A DNA stretch of 64,000 nt from an uncultured Sphingomonadaceae bacterium (lineage in GTDB: Bacteria > Pseudomonadota > Alphaproteobacteria > Sphingomonadales > Sphingomonadaceae): positions 1,116,001-1,180,000 of the forward strand of contig CANMWO010000001.1 in the NCBI GenBank assembly GCA_947501695.1, given 5' to 3'. The notes below the pieces were generated by a model, which was given only the letters and a program-made list of their open reading frames with translations, made no database searches and had not been told where the DNA came from. Positions 17,924-26,387 of the stretch are shown here, one piece after another (the stretch's first letter is position 1; each line of letters opens with the position of its first letter). Position numbers and translations under genes: made by a program.

Positions 17924-17995
17924 GATATCCTCCCAAATACTGGGCGGAACCTGCGTTACATATTGTAAATTGTCAAATGCAACTGAATTGAGCCG

Positions 17996-19195
17996 TTATG
18001 CGCCGGGGAAAGATACCACATTCTCACGGTCCGTGCGGTCGAGATTATCGCCGACATAGACACTCGCCATGGGCTCATCAGCGACATCGTAATCGTCAAT
18101 CGATCCATAGCCGTTAAACTTCGTCCGCATCGCCGATCCATAAGCGCCCAACATGCCGATTTCGATGTAGTCGCCGGCTTTCACATCTTCCGGCAGAACA
18201 AATGGACCAGCCATGTGATCCATATCGTCGCACGTCGGGCCGTAGAAACTATATTCGGTCGCAGCGGTATCATTCGCGACATTGCCAAGCAATTGTACAG
18301 GGAAACGCCAGCCAATATGAGCAGCATCAAACAAAGTGCCATAAGCACCATCATTTATATAAAGCTCATTCCCGCGGCGCTGTTCAACTTTCACAATCAG
18401 CGAGTTATATTCCGCCGCCAGCGCGCGACCCGGCTCACACCATAGTTCAGCTGAATAGCTGATTGGCAGATCTTCAAACGTCCGGTCAATCGCGCTAAAA
18501 TAATGGTTTAGTGATGGCGGTGCCATATCGGGGTAGATGGATGGAAATCCACCGCCGACATTGACAATATCGACTGTGACGGACGCATCGACAATGGCGG
18601 TACGAACCCGTTCTAGCGCATGAACATAGGCCAGCGGCGTCATCGCCTGACTACCGACATGGAAACAAATACCCAGTTCATCGGATGCCTGACGGGCGCG
18701 TTGAAGAAGTTCGGTAGATTGGTCTACCTCAATGCCAAATTTCGATGCCAGGCTGATTTGCGCAAATTCAGACGCAACTTTGATGCGGACACAAAGCGTC
18801 AAATCTTCCGCGTTCTCTGTCGCCCGTTCGATCTTCTCTAGCTCTTCCATAGTATCGAGCGAAAACACACGGACGCCATGATCGATATAGGCTTCCCGAA
18901 TGATCGCTTCCGATTTAATCGGATGCATGAAACAAAGCACTGCGTCAGGCAAAGTGCTACGAACAAGGCGCACTTCATCAATCGACGCAACGTCATAATG
19001 CGTCACGCCTTCACTGAACAACAATCGCAAAAGCGCAGGTGAGGGATTTGCCTTAACCGCGTAAAGCGACTTGCCGGGAAATTGCTCGACAAAGTAACGC
19101 GCTGCGCGCCGGGCGGCGTGCGGGCGGTTCAGTAAAACTGGAATGTCGGGGCAAAGAGCCTTCGTCAGCTCCTGCGCATCATGGAAATTGTGCAA
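17996..19195 (-). CDS. odc: Ornithine decarboxylase, alanine-racemase fold (may also act on lysine)
   Basis: PLP-dependent enzyme of fold type III that makes putrescine from ornithine. 399 residues with the Schiff-base lysine K48 (YAVKANPSP), a phosphate-binding VGGGFPS loop, CEPGRALAAE, and the late GPTCDDMD segment whose cysteine completes the active site across the dimer. The frame begins at TTG (19195); no better in-frame ATG is present near it. A perfect palindrome lies 48 bases upstream. Diaminopimelate decarboxylase is a relative, but the GPTCDD motif and the polyamine neighbours support ODC. Confidence 0.92.
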   Translation of the reverse strand: MHNFHDAQELTKALCPDIPVLLNRPHAARRAARYFVEQFPGKSLYAVKANPSPALLRLLFSEGVTHYDVASIDEVRLVRSTLPDAVLCFMHPIKSEAIIREAYIDHGVRVFSLDTMEELEKIERATENAEDLTLCVRIKVASEFAQISLASKFGIEVDQSTELLQRARQASDELGICFHVGSQAMTPLAYVHALERVRTAIVDASVTVDIVNVGGGFPSIYPDMAPPSLNHYFSAIDRTFEDLPISYSAELWCEPGRALAAEYNSLIVKVEQRRGNELYINDGAYGTLFDAAHIGWRFPVQLLGNVANDTAATEYSFYGPTCDDMDHMAGPFVLPEDVKAGDYIEIGMLGAYGSAMRTKFNGYGSIDDYDVADEPMASVYVGDNLDRTDRENVVSFPGA

Positions 19196-19242
19196 CTCAA
19201 GGGACCCCCTAGATTTTAAGATCGATTGAGCTGCCTTGCGGA

Positions 19243-19263
19243 ATCACTATATTTTATAGTGAT
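19243..19263. promoter_or_regulatory. Perfect 21-bp inverted repeat upstream of ornithine decarboxylase
   Basis: ATCACTATA (19243-19251), a 3-base spacer and the exact reverse complement (19255-19263). There is no U run on either side, so it does not look like a terminator. Its place in the 188-base gap between two genes of the polyamine route suggests an operator for the odc transcript. The rest of the gap holds a weaker CGGCCAT/ATGGCCG repeat (19264-19270, 19291-19297) and nothing else I can name. Confidence 0.5.
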
Positions 19264-19383
19264 CGGCCATGGGGCAGCGACGGCGGCTATATGGCCGCTT
19301 TTGCAATCTGTAAAGTGTCTATGGCCTATAAATATGGCACAAATACGAAATGTTATTGCGACGCAGCAATTAGTTCGTAATTT

Positions 19384-20541
19384 TTAGCTCAACCGATCGC
19401 GAAATTCGGTCCATTCAAACTGCTTCACGCAACGCAAATCATCCGTATCGCTGTTCCACAGCCAAATGGAGGGTAGCGGTACACCATTAAACGTATTGGT
19501 CTTCACCATCGAATAATGCGCCTGATCGAGAAAGGCGATGCGCTGGCCGATATGCGGTGCTTCCGACAATCTATAATCACCGATAATATCGCCTGCGAGG
19601 CAGCTAGGGCCGCCGAGTCTTATCACTTCCCCTTCGGAACGTTCACCAAGAATCGCCGGGCGATAAGGTGCTTCGATAACATCGGGCATATGACAGGTGG
19701 CCGAAATGTCGGTTATCCCAATCGGCATATTATTTTCGAAAACGTCCAATATTTCGCCGACCAATATGCCAGCATCAAGCGCAACCGCTTCGCCGGGTTC
19801 GAGATAAATCTCGCAACCGGACTTCGCCTTCAGATTGGTTAGAAACTCAACCAGCGCTTCGCGATCATAATCATCCCGAGTGATATGATGACCACCGCCC
19901 AGATTGATCCACTGTAGTTGGCTGTAGTGCGGAGCGATGACAGGTTCGATCTTTTCCCATGTTGCTTGCAAAGCATCAAAACCCTGTTCGCAAAGATTGT
20001 GGAAATGGATGCCCGACAGCCTGTTGAAATGCACCGGTTGCAATTGCGAAACCGGAAACCCCAATCGACTGCACGGCTGACTAGGGTCATATTTCTCTGT
20101 TTCGCCTAAGGCGATTTCCGGATTGATGCGCAGACCGATATCGCAATCTGACTGGCTGAGCAGATTTCTCCAGCGGTTGATTTGTTCGGGATTGTTGAAG
20201 GTGACATGATCGGACAAGCGAGCAATATCTCGTAAATCATCTTCTTTATAGGCTGGCGAATAGGCGCTTATCGAGCCACTATATTGTTCGTCAGCAAGCT
20301 TTACTTCCCATAGTCCCGATGTGCAAAACCCATCGAGATATTTGTTGATCAACGGTGCTAGCGACCACATCGAAAAGGCCTTAAGTGCAAGCAGCACTTT
20401 CGCACCGGACCGCGCCTTTACATCCGCCAATATCTCAAGGTTCCGACGAACCGCAGTTTCATCCACCACAAAGGCAGGCGAGGGGACCCGCTTCAGATCA
20501 AAATGCGCAAATGCGCCGGGATCGCCTGCTTTGGTTTCCAT
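19384..20541 (-). CDS. nspC: Carboxynorspermidine / carboxyspermidine decarboxylase
   Basis: PLP enzyme that decarboxylates carboxyspermidine (or carboxynorspermidine) to spermidine (or norspermidine). 385 residues with K54 (LLALKAFS) as PLP lysine, the HFHNLCE segment, a NLGGGHH loop, LEPGEAVAL, and the GPSCLAGD motif. These features separate it from diaminopimelate decarboxylase. Its ATG follows directly on the stop of the dehydrogenase gene with no gap, so the two are one translational unit. With ODC next door the likely product is spermidine made from putrescine. Confidence 0.94.
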   Translation of the reverse strand: METKAGDPGAFAHFDLKRVPSPAFVVDETAVRRNLEILADVKARSGAKVLLALKAFSMWSLAPLINKYLDGFCTSGLWEVKLADEQYSGSISAYSPAYKEDDLRDIARLSDHVTFNNPEQINRWRNLLSQSDCDIGLRINPEIALGETEKYDPSQPCSRLGFPVSQLQPVHFNRLSGIHFHNLCEQGFDALQATWEKIEPVIAPHYSQLQWINLGGGHHITRDDYDREALVEFLTNLKAKSGCEIYLEPGEAVALDAGILVGEILDVFENNMPIGITDISATCHMPDVIEAPYRPAILGERSEGEVIRLGGPSCLAGDIIGDYRLSEAPHIGQRIAFLDQAHYSMVKTNTFNGVPLPSIWLWNSDTDDLRCVKQFEWTEFRDRLS

Positions 20542-21759
20542 TTAAAAGGCTAAGGGAGCTTCAAGCTCTTCAAGTGTCCACGGCAAGCCGTGTTCATTCA
20601 ACATCTCCATAAACGGATCAGGATCAAATTCTTCCATATTGAAGACACCGTCACCAGACCATTTGCCAGACAGCATCAGCGCTGACCCAATCATCGCCGG
20701 CACGCCGGTGGTATAGCTGACACCCTGATTACCGGTTTCTTCAAACGCGGCCTCATGGCTGCATATATTTTTCACATAGAGCGTTTTCAGGACACCGTCT
20801 TTTTCACCGGTCGCGATCACGCCGATATTGGTGTTGCCTTTGGTTGTTTCGCCAAGGCTTGCTGGCTCCGGCAATACGGCTTTCAAAAATTGAAGTGGAA
20901 TAATCTTGCGCCCTTCATAGATCACCGGATCAATCCGGGTCATGCCGACATTTTGCAGCACTTCGAGATGGGTGAGATAGGCATCGCCAAAGGTCATCCA
21001 GAACCGGATGCGCTGGATCTCGGGGATATGGGTTTTGAGCGATTCAATTTCCTCATGATACATAAGGTACATGTTTTTCTGGCCGACAGCCTCGAAATCA
21101 AACTCCTGCTTGTGGGACAGTGCCGGCGTTTCCACCCATTCTCCATTTTCCCAATGGCGGGCAGGGGCGGTCACTTCGCGGATATTTATCTCGGGATTAA
21201 AATTGGTCGCGAAATGCTGGCCATGATCGCCGCCATTGCAATCCAATATATCGACCGTGTCGATCCGGTCGAAATGATGCTTCTTGAGCCATGAAGTGAA
21301 GATGGACGTCACACCGGGATCAAAGCCGGAGCCGAGCAGCGCCATGATGCCGGCCTCTTTGAATCGGTCTTGATAATCCCACTGCCATTTATATTCGAAC
21401 TTTGCTTCATCGCGCGGTTCATAATTGGCGGTATCGAGATAATTGGTTTTGGTCGACAGACAGGCGTCCATAATCGGCAAGTCCTGGTAAGGTAGCGCCA
21501 GATTAACGACTAGCTCAGGTTGCACTTTCTCGATCAACGCAGCCATTGCTGGCACATCATCCGCATCAATTTGCGCTGTTTCTATTGCTACGCCGGTACG
21601 CTGTTTGACGGAAGCGGCAATGGCTTCACATTTGGAAACGGTACGGCTGGCCAACATGATTTCTGAAAACGGGCCTGTTTTAGCGGAAATTAGCTGCGCC
21701 ATCTTATGGACAGCTACCGAACTGACACCGCCTGCACCGATCACCAAAACCTTGCTCAT
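20542..21759 (-). CDS. Carboxynorspermidine / carboxyspermidine dehydrogenase (saccharopine dehydrogenase family)
   Basis: Condenses a diamine (putrescine or diaminopropane) with aspartate beta-semialdehyde and reduces the product with NADPH. 405 residues with an N-terminal Rossmann motif (VIGAGGVSSVAVHKMA) and a saccharopine-dehydrogenase-like C-terminal domain. Family-internal distinction from lysine-pathway enzymes rests mainly on the adjacent nspC gene. It is the first gene of the leftward unit and lies 53 bases from the divergent threonine dehydratase start. Confidence 0.92.
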   Translation of the reverse strand: MSKVLVIGAGGVSSVAVHKMAQLISAKTGPFSEIMLASRTVSKCEAIAASVKQRTGVAIETAQIDADDVPAMAALIEKVQPELVVNLALPYQDLPIMDACLSTKTNYLDTANYEPRDEAKFEYKWQWDYQDRFKEAGIMALLGSGFDPGVTSIFTSWLKKHHFDRIDTVDILDCNGGDHGQHFATNFNPEINIREVTAPARHWENGEWVETPALSHKQEFDFEAVGQKNMYLMYHEEIESLKTHIPEIQRIRFWMTFGDAYLTHLEVLQNVGMTRIDPVIYEGRKIIPLQFLKAVLPEPASLGETTKGNTNIGVIATGEKDGVLKTLYVKNICSHEAAFEETGNQGVSYTTGVPAMIGSALMLSGKWSGDGVFNMEEFDPDPFMEMLNEHGLPWTLEELEAPLAF

Positions 21760-21812
21760 ATTGCTCGCTCATTTCACTAGATGAATCCAGTAACCGCATA
21801 TAGAAGGACCGT

Positions 21813-22793
21813 ATGACAGAGCAATTACTTTTGGACCCGAAACGCAAACCAAGTGCAGCAGGTGTCGAACGCGCCGCAGACAAAGTCGCGAAAATACTGC
21901 CCCGAACGCCGTTGTTGCCGCTAACGGTCGATGGCAAGACGATTTGGTGCAAAGCGGAATGCTTGCAGCCCATAGGCGCTTTCAAGATACGTGGCGGATG
22001 GCATCGCTTGACTGACCTTAGCGAAGATCAGCGCAAACATGGTGTAGTGGCTTTCTCGAGTGGAAATCATGCCCAGGGTGTGGCTTGGGCTGCCAAACGC
22101 TTAGGCGTGCCGGCCATCATTATTATGCCAGCGGATGCGCCATTGGCAAAGTTGGAGAATACCAAAAAGCTTGGTGCTGAGGTTATCACCTATGACCGTT
22201 TGGCCGATTCACGGGAAGATTTGGCTGCCGAAATCGCTGGCAAAAGCGGCGCTGTCGTTGTCCCCAGCTTTGACGATCCGTGGATTATAGAAGGACAGGG
22301 AAGCACTGGCATAGAAATCCGCGAACAGATGATTGCGCAGGCGGGTTCCGCTCCAGATCACCTGGTTGCGTGTTGTGGCGGCGGTGGATTGGCGTCAGGC
22401 ATGTCCTTGGTCAATCCCGATGCGGAAATTACTGTCGTGGAACCAGAGGGCTGGGATGATATGAAACGGTCTCTAGAAGGTGGCACAATTGTTCCGGTGC
22501 AGGATGATCCGCCTGCGACCGAGTGCGATGCATTGCAGACATTAATCGTTTCACCGTTGACGTTCGACATATTGAAAGCCCGAAACGCCAATGGCGTGGC
22601 TGTTACCAAAGCGGAAGTTCATGATGCGATGCGGATTGCATTTGAACAATTACGTCTGGTAGTTGAACCCGGCGGCGCGGTGGCATTGGCAGCGATATTA
22701 TCCGGAAAAGCACCGATAAAAGGCAATACAGCGATCACTATCTCAGGCGGAAATGTTGATCGCGACCGTTTTGCAAAAATAATAGGTGCTTGA
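21813..22793 (+). CDS. Threonine/serine dehydratase family (PLP, fold type II)
   Basis: 326 residues without a C-terminal ACT domain, so closer to catabolic threonine ammonia-lyase, serine racemase or hydroxyaspartate ammonia-lyase than to biosynthetic IlvA. The PLP lysine is K58 (GAFKIRGG), followed by the FSSGNHAQGVA segment and the glycine-rich CCGGGGLASG phosphate loop (187-196). It should release ammonia from threonine or serine to give a 2-keto acid; exact substrate is not fixed by these motifs. It is divergent from the polyamine genes and 38 bases from the following sigma factor. Confidence 0.9.
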   Translation: MTEQLLLDPKRKPSAAGVERAADKVAKILPRTPLLPLTVDGKTIWCKAECLQPIGAFKIRGGWHRLTDLSEDQRKHGVVAFSSGNHAQGVAWAAKRLGVPAIIIMPADAPLAKLENTKKLGAEVITYDRLADSREDLAAEIAGKSGAVVVPSFDDPWIIEGQGSTGIEIREQMIAQAGSAPDHLVACCGGGGLASGMSLVNPDAEITVVEPEGWDDMKRSLEGGTIVPVQDDPPATECDALQTLIVSPLTFDILKARNANGVAVTKAEVHDAMRIAFEQLRLVVEPGGAVALAAILSGKAPIKGNTAITISGGNVDRDRFAKIIGA

Positions 22794-22831
22794 ATATCCA
22801 TCAAATTACCATAACCTTTGTGGCATAGTTT

Positions 22832-23401
22832 ATGGTTTCATCTAGCAAAATTGATCGCGCGCGGGCGCAACTTTCCTATCTTCTAGGTCAAGTGGCCGAT
22901 GGAGATCGGAAAGCTTTTCAGGATATATATAATCTCACCTCGGCGAAACTTTTTGGGGTTTGCCTCCGTATCTTAAATGATCGCCAAGCATCTGAAGATG
23001 CGTTGCAAGAGGCCTATGTTAAGATCTGGCGCTCGGCAGGGCGGTTTGATGCAAAGCGGGCTAGCCCGATAACATGGCTGGCGACCATTGCCCGCAACAC
23101 CGCGATTGATCGCAAGCGATCAGGCGGTAATCGGATAATGGTCTCAGATGATGCCATTGCAGAAATGGCATCTGACGAACGTAGCGCGTTGGAAAACCTG
23201 GAAGCACAAGAGGATACAAATGTTTTGAATAAATGTCTGGATAGTTTGGAAGCACGGCAACGAAATGTTATCCGCACAGCTTTCTTTGAAGGGCATAGCT
23301 ATAACGAATTGGCGCAGAAACTGGATAAACCGCTCGGGACAGTTAAAAGCTGGGTTCGCCGCGGACTGAAACGGTTGAAGGATTGTATGGACGATGGTTG
23401 A
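22832..23401 (+). CDS. ECF RNA polymerase sigma factor (SigK-like, paired with RskA)
   Basis: 189 residues with only the sigma-2 and sigma-4 regions of ECF factors. Region 2 includes RILNDRQASEDALQEAYVKIW and the ITWLATIARN helix (written in two parts here; together about residues 45-95); region 4 is the helix-turn-helix around residues 140-185 (NELAQKLDKPLGTVKSWV). The stop overlaps the anti-sigma start by eight bases, the standard arrangement of sigma and cognate anti-sigma. The downstream fasciclin gene is the likely target, as in mycobacterial SigK systems. Confidence 0.93.
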   Translation: MVSSSKIDRARAQLSYLLGQVADGDRKAFQDIYNLTSAKLFGVCLRILNDRQASEDALQEAYVKIWRSAGRFDAKRASPITWLATIARNTAIDRKRSGGNRIMVSDDAIAEMASDERSALENLEAQEDTNVLNKCLDSLEARQRNVIRTAFFEGHSYNELAQKLDKPLGTVKSWVRRGLKRLKDCMDDG

Positions 23402-24110
23402 TGACACAGGCCCAATGAAAGATGACGAGGCGCCCGATGATGAGACTCTCGCGGCGGAGTTGGTGCTCGGACTGCTCGACGGCGAAGAGAAGGCAGTAGC
23501 GCTTCGTAAACAATTGTCCGATCCGAAATTTGCACATGCCGTTGATGCTTGGAACCATCGGGTTGATCCCCTTTTTCAAGAATTTCAGGAAGTCGAGCCA
23601 GCTGGATCCGTCTGGGACGGCATTGAAAGCCGTTTGGATAACGGGCCATCAGGCGGAACGGTTGTCCAAATGAAACGCTGGCGCATGGGCGCCATTGCCT
23701 CGGGCGCACTGGCGGCATGCTTGGCACTGGCATTGATTGTCGGCCCAACACCCTCTGTGTCGCCTTCTGAGACCCCGTCAGTAGCGGTTGCGCAACTTAC
23801 CGGAGACATTGAGGGACTAGTCCTCGCAGTGTCCTATAACCCCGCAACCGCCGAAATGCGGATTGATGTAAATGGTATGCCCGAAACTGATACCGCCCCG
23901 GAAATCTGGATTGTCGGCCAAGACGGCGTTTTCCGCTCCCTAGGACAAATCGGTCGCGACGGGATCAGCGAGATGACAGTTCCAAATGACCACCGTGAAT
24001 TAATCAACTCTACGGCAACCTTGCAACTGACGATGGAACCTCCATCCGATACCCCACATGCCAAACCCACCGGAGAATCGGTCGCCAGCGGCAAAGTCAC
24101 AATTATTTGA
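23394..24110 (+). CDS. Anti-sigma factor, RskA (anti-sigma-K) family
   Basis: 238 residues with one membrane span near residues 100-118 (GALAACLALALIVG). The N-terminal cytoplasmic part carries the LAAELVLGLLDGEE helix and AWNHRVDPLF segment typical of the sigma-binding domain of RskA-type proteins; the C-terminal periplasmic part contains PEIWIVGQDG, a conserved RskA feature. It should hold the ECF factor at the membrane until a signal leads to its proteolysis. Translationally coupled to the sigma gene. Confidence 0.92.
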   Translation: MVDDTGPMKDDEAPDDETLAAELVLGLLDGEEKAVALRKQLSDPKFAHAVDAWNHRVDPLFQEFQEVEPAGSVWDGIESRLDNGPSGGTVVQMKRWRMGAIASGALAACLALALIVGPTPSVSPSETPSVAVAQLTGDIEGLVLAVSYNPATAEMRIDVNGMPETDTAPEIWIVGQDGVFRSLGQIGRDGISEMTVPNDHRELINSTATLQLTMEPPSDTPHAKPTGESVASGKVTII

Positions 24111-24118
24111 ACCAACCT

Positions 24119-24147
24119 GCATCCGTTACCAATCTTGCCCCGTAACT
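24119..24147 (+). promoter_or_regulatory. Candidate ECF promoter of the fasciclin gene
   Basis: GCATCCG (24119-24125) and CGTAACT (24141-24147) are 15 bases apart, a spacing usual for ECF promoters, and CATCC resembles the -35 element reported for SigK-type factors. I did not find a matching copy before the sigma gene, so autoregulation is not supported by sequence. Start-site mapping would decide. Confidence 0.35.
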
Positions 24148-24152
24148 CCTTC

Positions 24153-24172
24153 CATATCCAGTTTCGGATATG
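24153..24172 (+). promoter_or_regulatory. Inverted repeat in the fasciclin gene leader
   Basis: CATATCC (24153-24159) and GGATATG (24166-24172) form a 7-base stem with a 6-base loop, followed by five T residues at 24176-24180 and then the AGGAG ribosome site at 24181. It could be a weak terminator of the sigma/anti-sigma transcript or a leader hairpin. Confidence 0.4.
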
Positions 24173-24194
24173 AAATTTTTAGGAGTTATCCCCA

Positions 24195-24749
24195 ATGAAA
24201 AATATTCGTTTTTCCAAAGTCGCTGTTACACTCTTTGGTTCGCTCGCTTTGGTGAGTGGTGGCAGCGCTGTTGCCATGAAACATCACGCTGAAATGTCTT
24301 CGCAAAATATCGTTGAGAAAGCAGCCAGTACTGACGACTTCTCAACTCTAGTCGCAGCGGTGACTGCCGCTGACCTAGCTGCTACTCTTTCTGGCGATGG
24401 CCCTTTTACCGTATTCGCACCGCTTAATTCTGCTTTTGCAAAACTGCCCGCTGGCACGGTTGATACGTTGGTTCAGCCAGAGAATAAGGAAACCCTAACA
24501 TCAATCCTGACTTACCATGTGGTCGCCGGGCGTCTGAAAGCTGACTATCTTGTCGGCTTGGTGAAACAGTCGAAAAGCGGCACCGCGAACATCAAAACCA
24601 TCCAGGGCGGGATATTAAAAGCGACTATGGGAACTGATGGCTCGCTGATGCTAACAGATGCCAAAGGCGGCACATCCAAAGTCGTAATGGCCGACGTAAA
24701 TCAATCCAACGGTGTGATCCATGCGATCGACACTGTTGTTATGCCTTAA
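24195..24749 (+). CDS. Secreted fasciclin (FAS1) domain protein
   Basis: 184 residues: a Sec signal peptide (cleavage after about residue 27, SAVA) and one complete FAS1 domain. The two conserved FAS1 boxes are visible: GPFTVFAPLNSAFAKLP near residue 70 and the late segment GVIHAIDTVVMP at the C-terminus, with YHVVAGRL between. FAS1 domains mediate adhesion or binding at the cell surface; bacterial members include mycobacterial MPT70/MPT83. A good ribosome site (AGGAG, 24181-24185) precedes the ATG. The gene lies directly behind the sigma/anti-sigma pair and ends at a strong terminator. Confidence 0.94.
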   Translation: MKNIRFSKVAVTLFGSLALVSGGSAVAMKHHAEMSSQNIVEKAASTDDFSTLVAAVTAADLAATLSGDGPFTVFAPLNSAFAKLPAGTVDTLVQPENKETLTSILTYHVVAGRLKADYLVGLVKQSKSGTANIKTIQGGILKATMGTDGSLMLTDAKGGTSKVVMADVNQSNGVIHAIDTVVMP

Positions 24750-24773
24750 TAAAAGAAATTCCAATCCCCCTCG

Positions 24774-24806
24774 ACCTGCAGTGCTTCGGTGCTGCAGGTT
24801 TTTTTT
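24774..24806 (+). terminator. Intrinsic terminator of the fasciclin gene
   Basis: ACCTGCAG (24774-24781) pairs with CTGCAGGT (24792-24799), with a TTCG at the loop apex, and is followed by a run of T residues to 24806. It lies 25 bases after the stop codon and just before the convergent ligase gene. Confidence 0.9.
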
Positions 24807-24809
24807 GGG

Positions 24810-26384
24810 CTAAGTGATCATATTCTTTAAAGTTGCGACATGATCCGCTTCTGCAGCAGGCTTGTCCGTTCTGATCCTCGAAATTCTCGGAAAACGCATG
24901 GCGACCCCTGATTTATGGCGTTTGCTCTGATGGATCGAGTCAAATGCTACTTCCAAGACCATGGTCTTTTCAACTTCACGAACCGGTCCAAAGCGGTTTA
25001 GCGTATTTTGCCGCACAAATCGGTCGAGCATTTTTAGCTCCGCATCGGTAAAGCCTGAATAGGCTTTGCCAACAGGATAAAGCTCCCCATTTTCTGTCCA
25101 GCACCCAAAAGTATAATCAGAATAGAAGGACGACCTTTTGCCCGATCCGCGCTGGGCATACATCATCACGCAATCGGCGACGAGAGGATCGCGCTTCCAC
25201 TTATACCAGAGGCCAGTTTTGCGGCCCGATATGTAGGGACTATCGCGCAGCTTTAGCATCACGCCTTCGATTGCCGCGTCCCTTGCACCATCGCGAATTT
25301 CGTTCAGATGATCAAAGTCGCGTGCTTCTAATATAGCCGATATATCAAACCGTTCAGCGTCTAATTTGGGAACAAATGATTCCAGTTTGTCGCGGCGATA
25401 AGCCCAAGTTTGCTCTCGCAAATCCGCTTCATCATCAAATAAAATATCATATAAGCGAACAAATGCAGGATATTCCGCCAGCATCTTCGTCGAAACTTTT
25501 TTACGGCCCAATCTTTGTTGCAGAGCGTTAAAACTGGCCGCTTCACCGCCCTGAAATTCGCCGCGCACCAATAGTTCGCCATCGACCACACCGATTGATT
25601 TAAAAGCGTCTGCGACATCGGGGAAAGCTGGCGTAATATCATCCCCACCACGACTAAAGAGCTTGGTTTCCCGACCTGTTCCGACGACCTGAACGCGGAT
25701 ACCGTCCCATTTCCACTCCGCAACATAGTCCGCCATGTCGAGCTTTTTGTCCTCTAAGGGATGAGCGAGCATGAATGGTCTAAAAAACGGGACACCAGTT
25801 AAATCCGGACGATCCGCTTTTCCTTCCCCCCAAGCGAATAATTCCGAATAAGGAGGTTCTAAAGCATGCCAAACTTCTTCGATTTCTTCGACAACCATAT
25901 CAAACGCAAGCGCAAAGGCTATTTTGCCTAACCGTGCGGAAACGCCGACACGCATCCCGCCGGTTGCAAGTTTTAGCAAGGCATAGCGCTCGTTCGACCC
26001 CATTCGATCCATGAGATTCGCTAATAGCTTTGGCGCATCGGACCGGCTGACAGCGGCGAGTTCATCTACGATTTGCCCAACTGAAGGTATTTCTGTGAGC
26101 TCTCCTTCCGGATTGTCAGGCCAGATGAGCGCCACTGTTTCCGCTGTATCGCCTACAAAATCACGGCTCAGTTTGAAGAGAGTTTCATCAACGCGCTCCA
26201 TCGCCATATTGCGCACAGCGGAAGCTTTTACGGTCGGAAAATCGAGTTGCCCGGTTAATGCTGCCAATACCCATCCGCGATCGGGATCAGGCGCATGTTT
26301 CAGATAGTCACTGATTAGCCGCAATTTACCGTTGCGGGATCGGGTGTAGATCAGGTTATCGAGGAGATCAGAAAAGGCCCGCAT
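24810..26384 (-). CDS. ATP-dependent DNA ligase, LigB type
   Basis: 524 residues: an N-terminal helical DNA-binding domain (about 1-190), the adenylation domain with the nucleotidyl-transfer motif EWKWDGIR (K225 is the lysine that accepts AMP) and a C-terminal OB domain. This is the stand-alone ATP ligase of bacterial DNA repair, not the NAD-dependent replicative LigA and not the multidomain LigD, since no polymerase or phosphoesterase domain is attached. It lies three bases downstream of the ligase-associated exonuclease gene, so both are co-expressed. Confidence 0.93.
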   Translation of the reverse strand: MRAFSDLLDNLIYTRSRNGKLRLISDYLKHAPDPDRGWVLAALTGQLDFPTVKASAVRNMAMERVDETLFKLSRDFVGDTAETVALIWPDNPEGELTEIPSVGQIVDELAAVSRSDAPKLLANLMDRMGSNERYALLKLATGGMRVGVSARLGKIAFALAFDMVVEEIEEVWHALEPPYSELFAWGEGKADRPDLTGVPFFRPFMLAHPLEDKKLDMADYVAEWKWDGIRVQVVGTGRETKLFSRGGDDITPAFPDVADAFKSIGVVDGELLVRGEFQGGEAASFNALQQRLGRKKVSTKMLAEYPAFVRLYDILFDDEADLREQTWAYRRDKLESFVPKLDAERFDISAILEARDFDHLNEIRDGARDAAIEGVMLKLRDSPYISGRKTGLWYKWKRDPLVADCVMMYAQRGSGKRSSFYSDYTFGCWTENGELYPVGKAYSGFTDAELKMLDRFVRQNTLNRFGPVREVEKTMVLEVAFDSIHQSKRHKSGVAMRFPRISRIRTDKPAAEADHVATLKNMIT

Positions 26385-26387
26385 CGC

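Noticed and set aside
21813-22793. Biosynthetic threonine deaminase (ilvA) for branched-chain amino acids, to pair with ilvD
   Set aside because: There is no C-terminal ACT regulatory domain and the gene is not near ilvD; a catabolic or racemase-like member is more likely.
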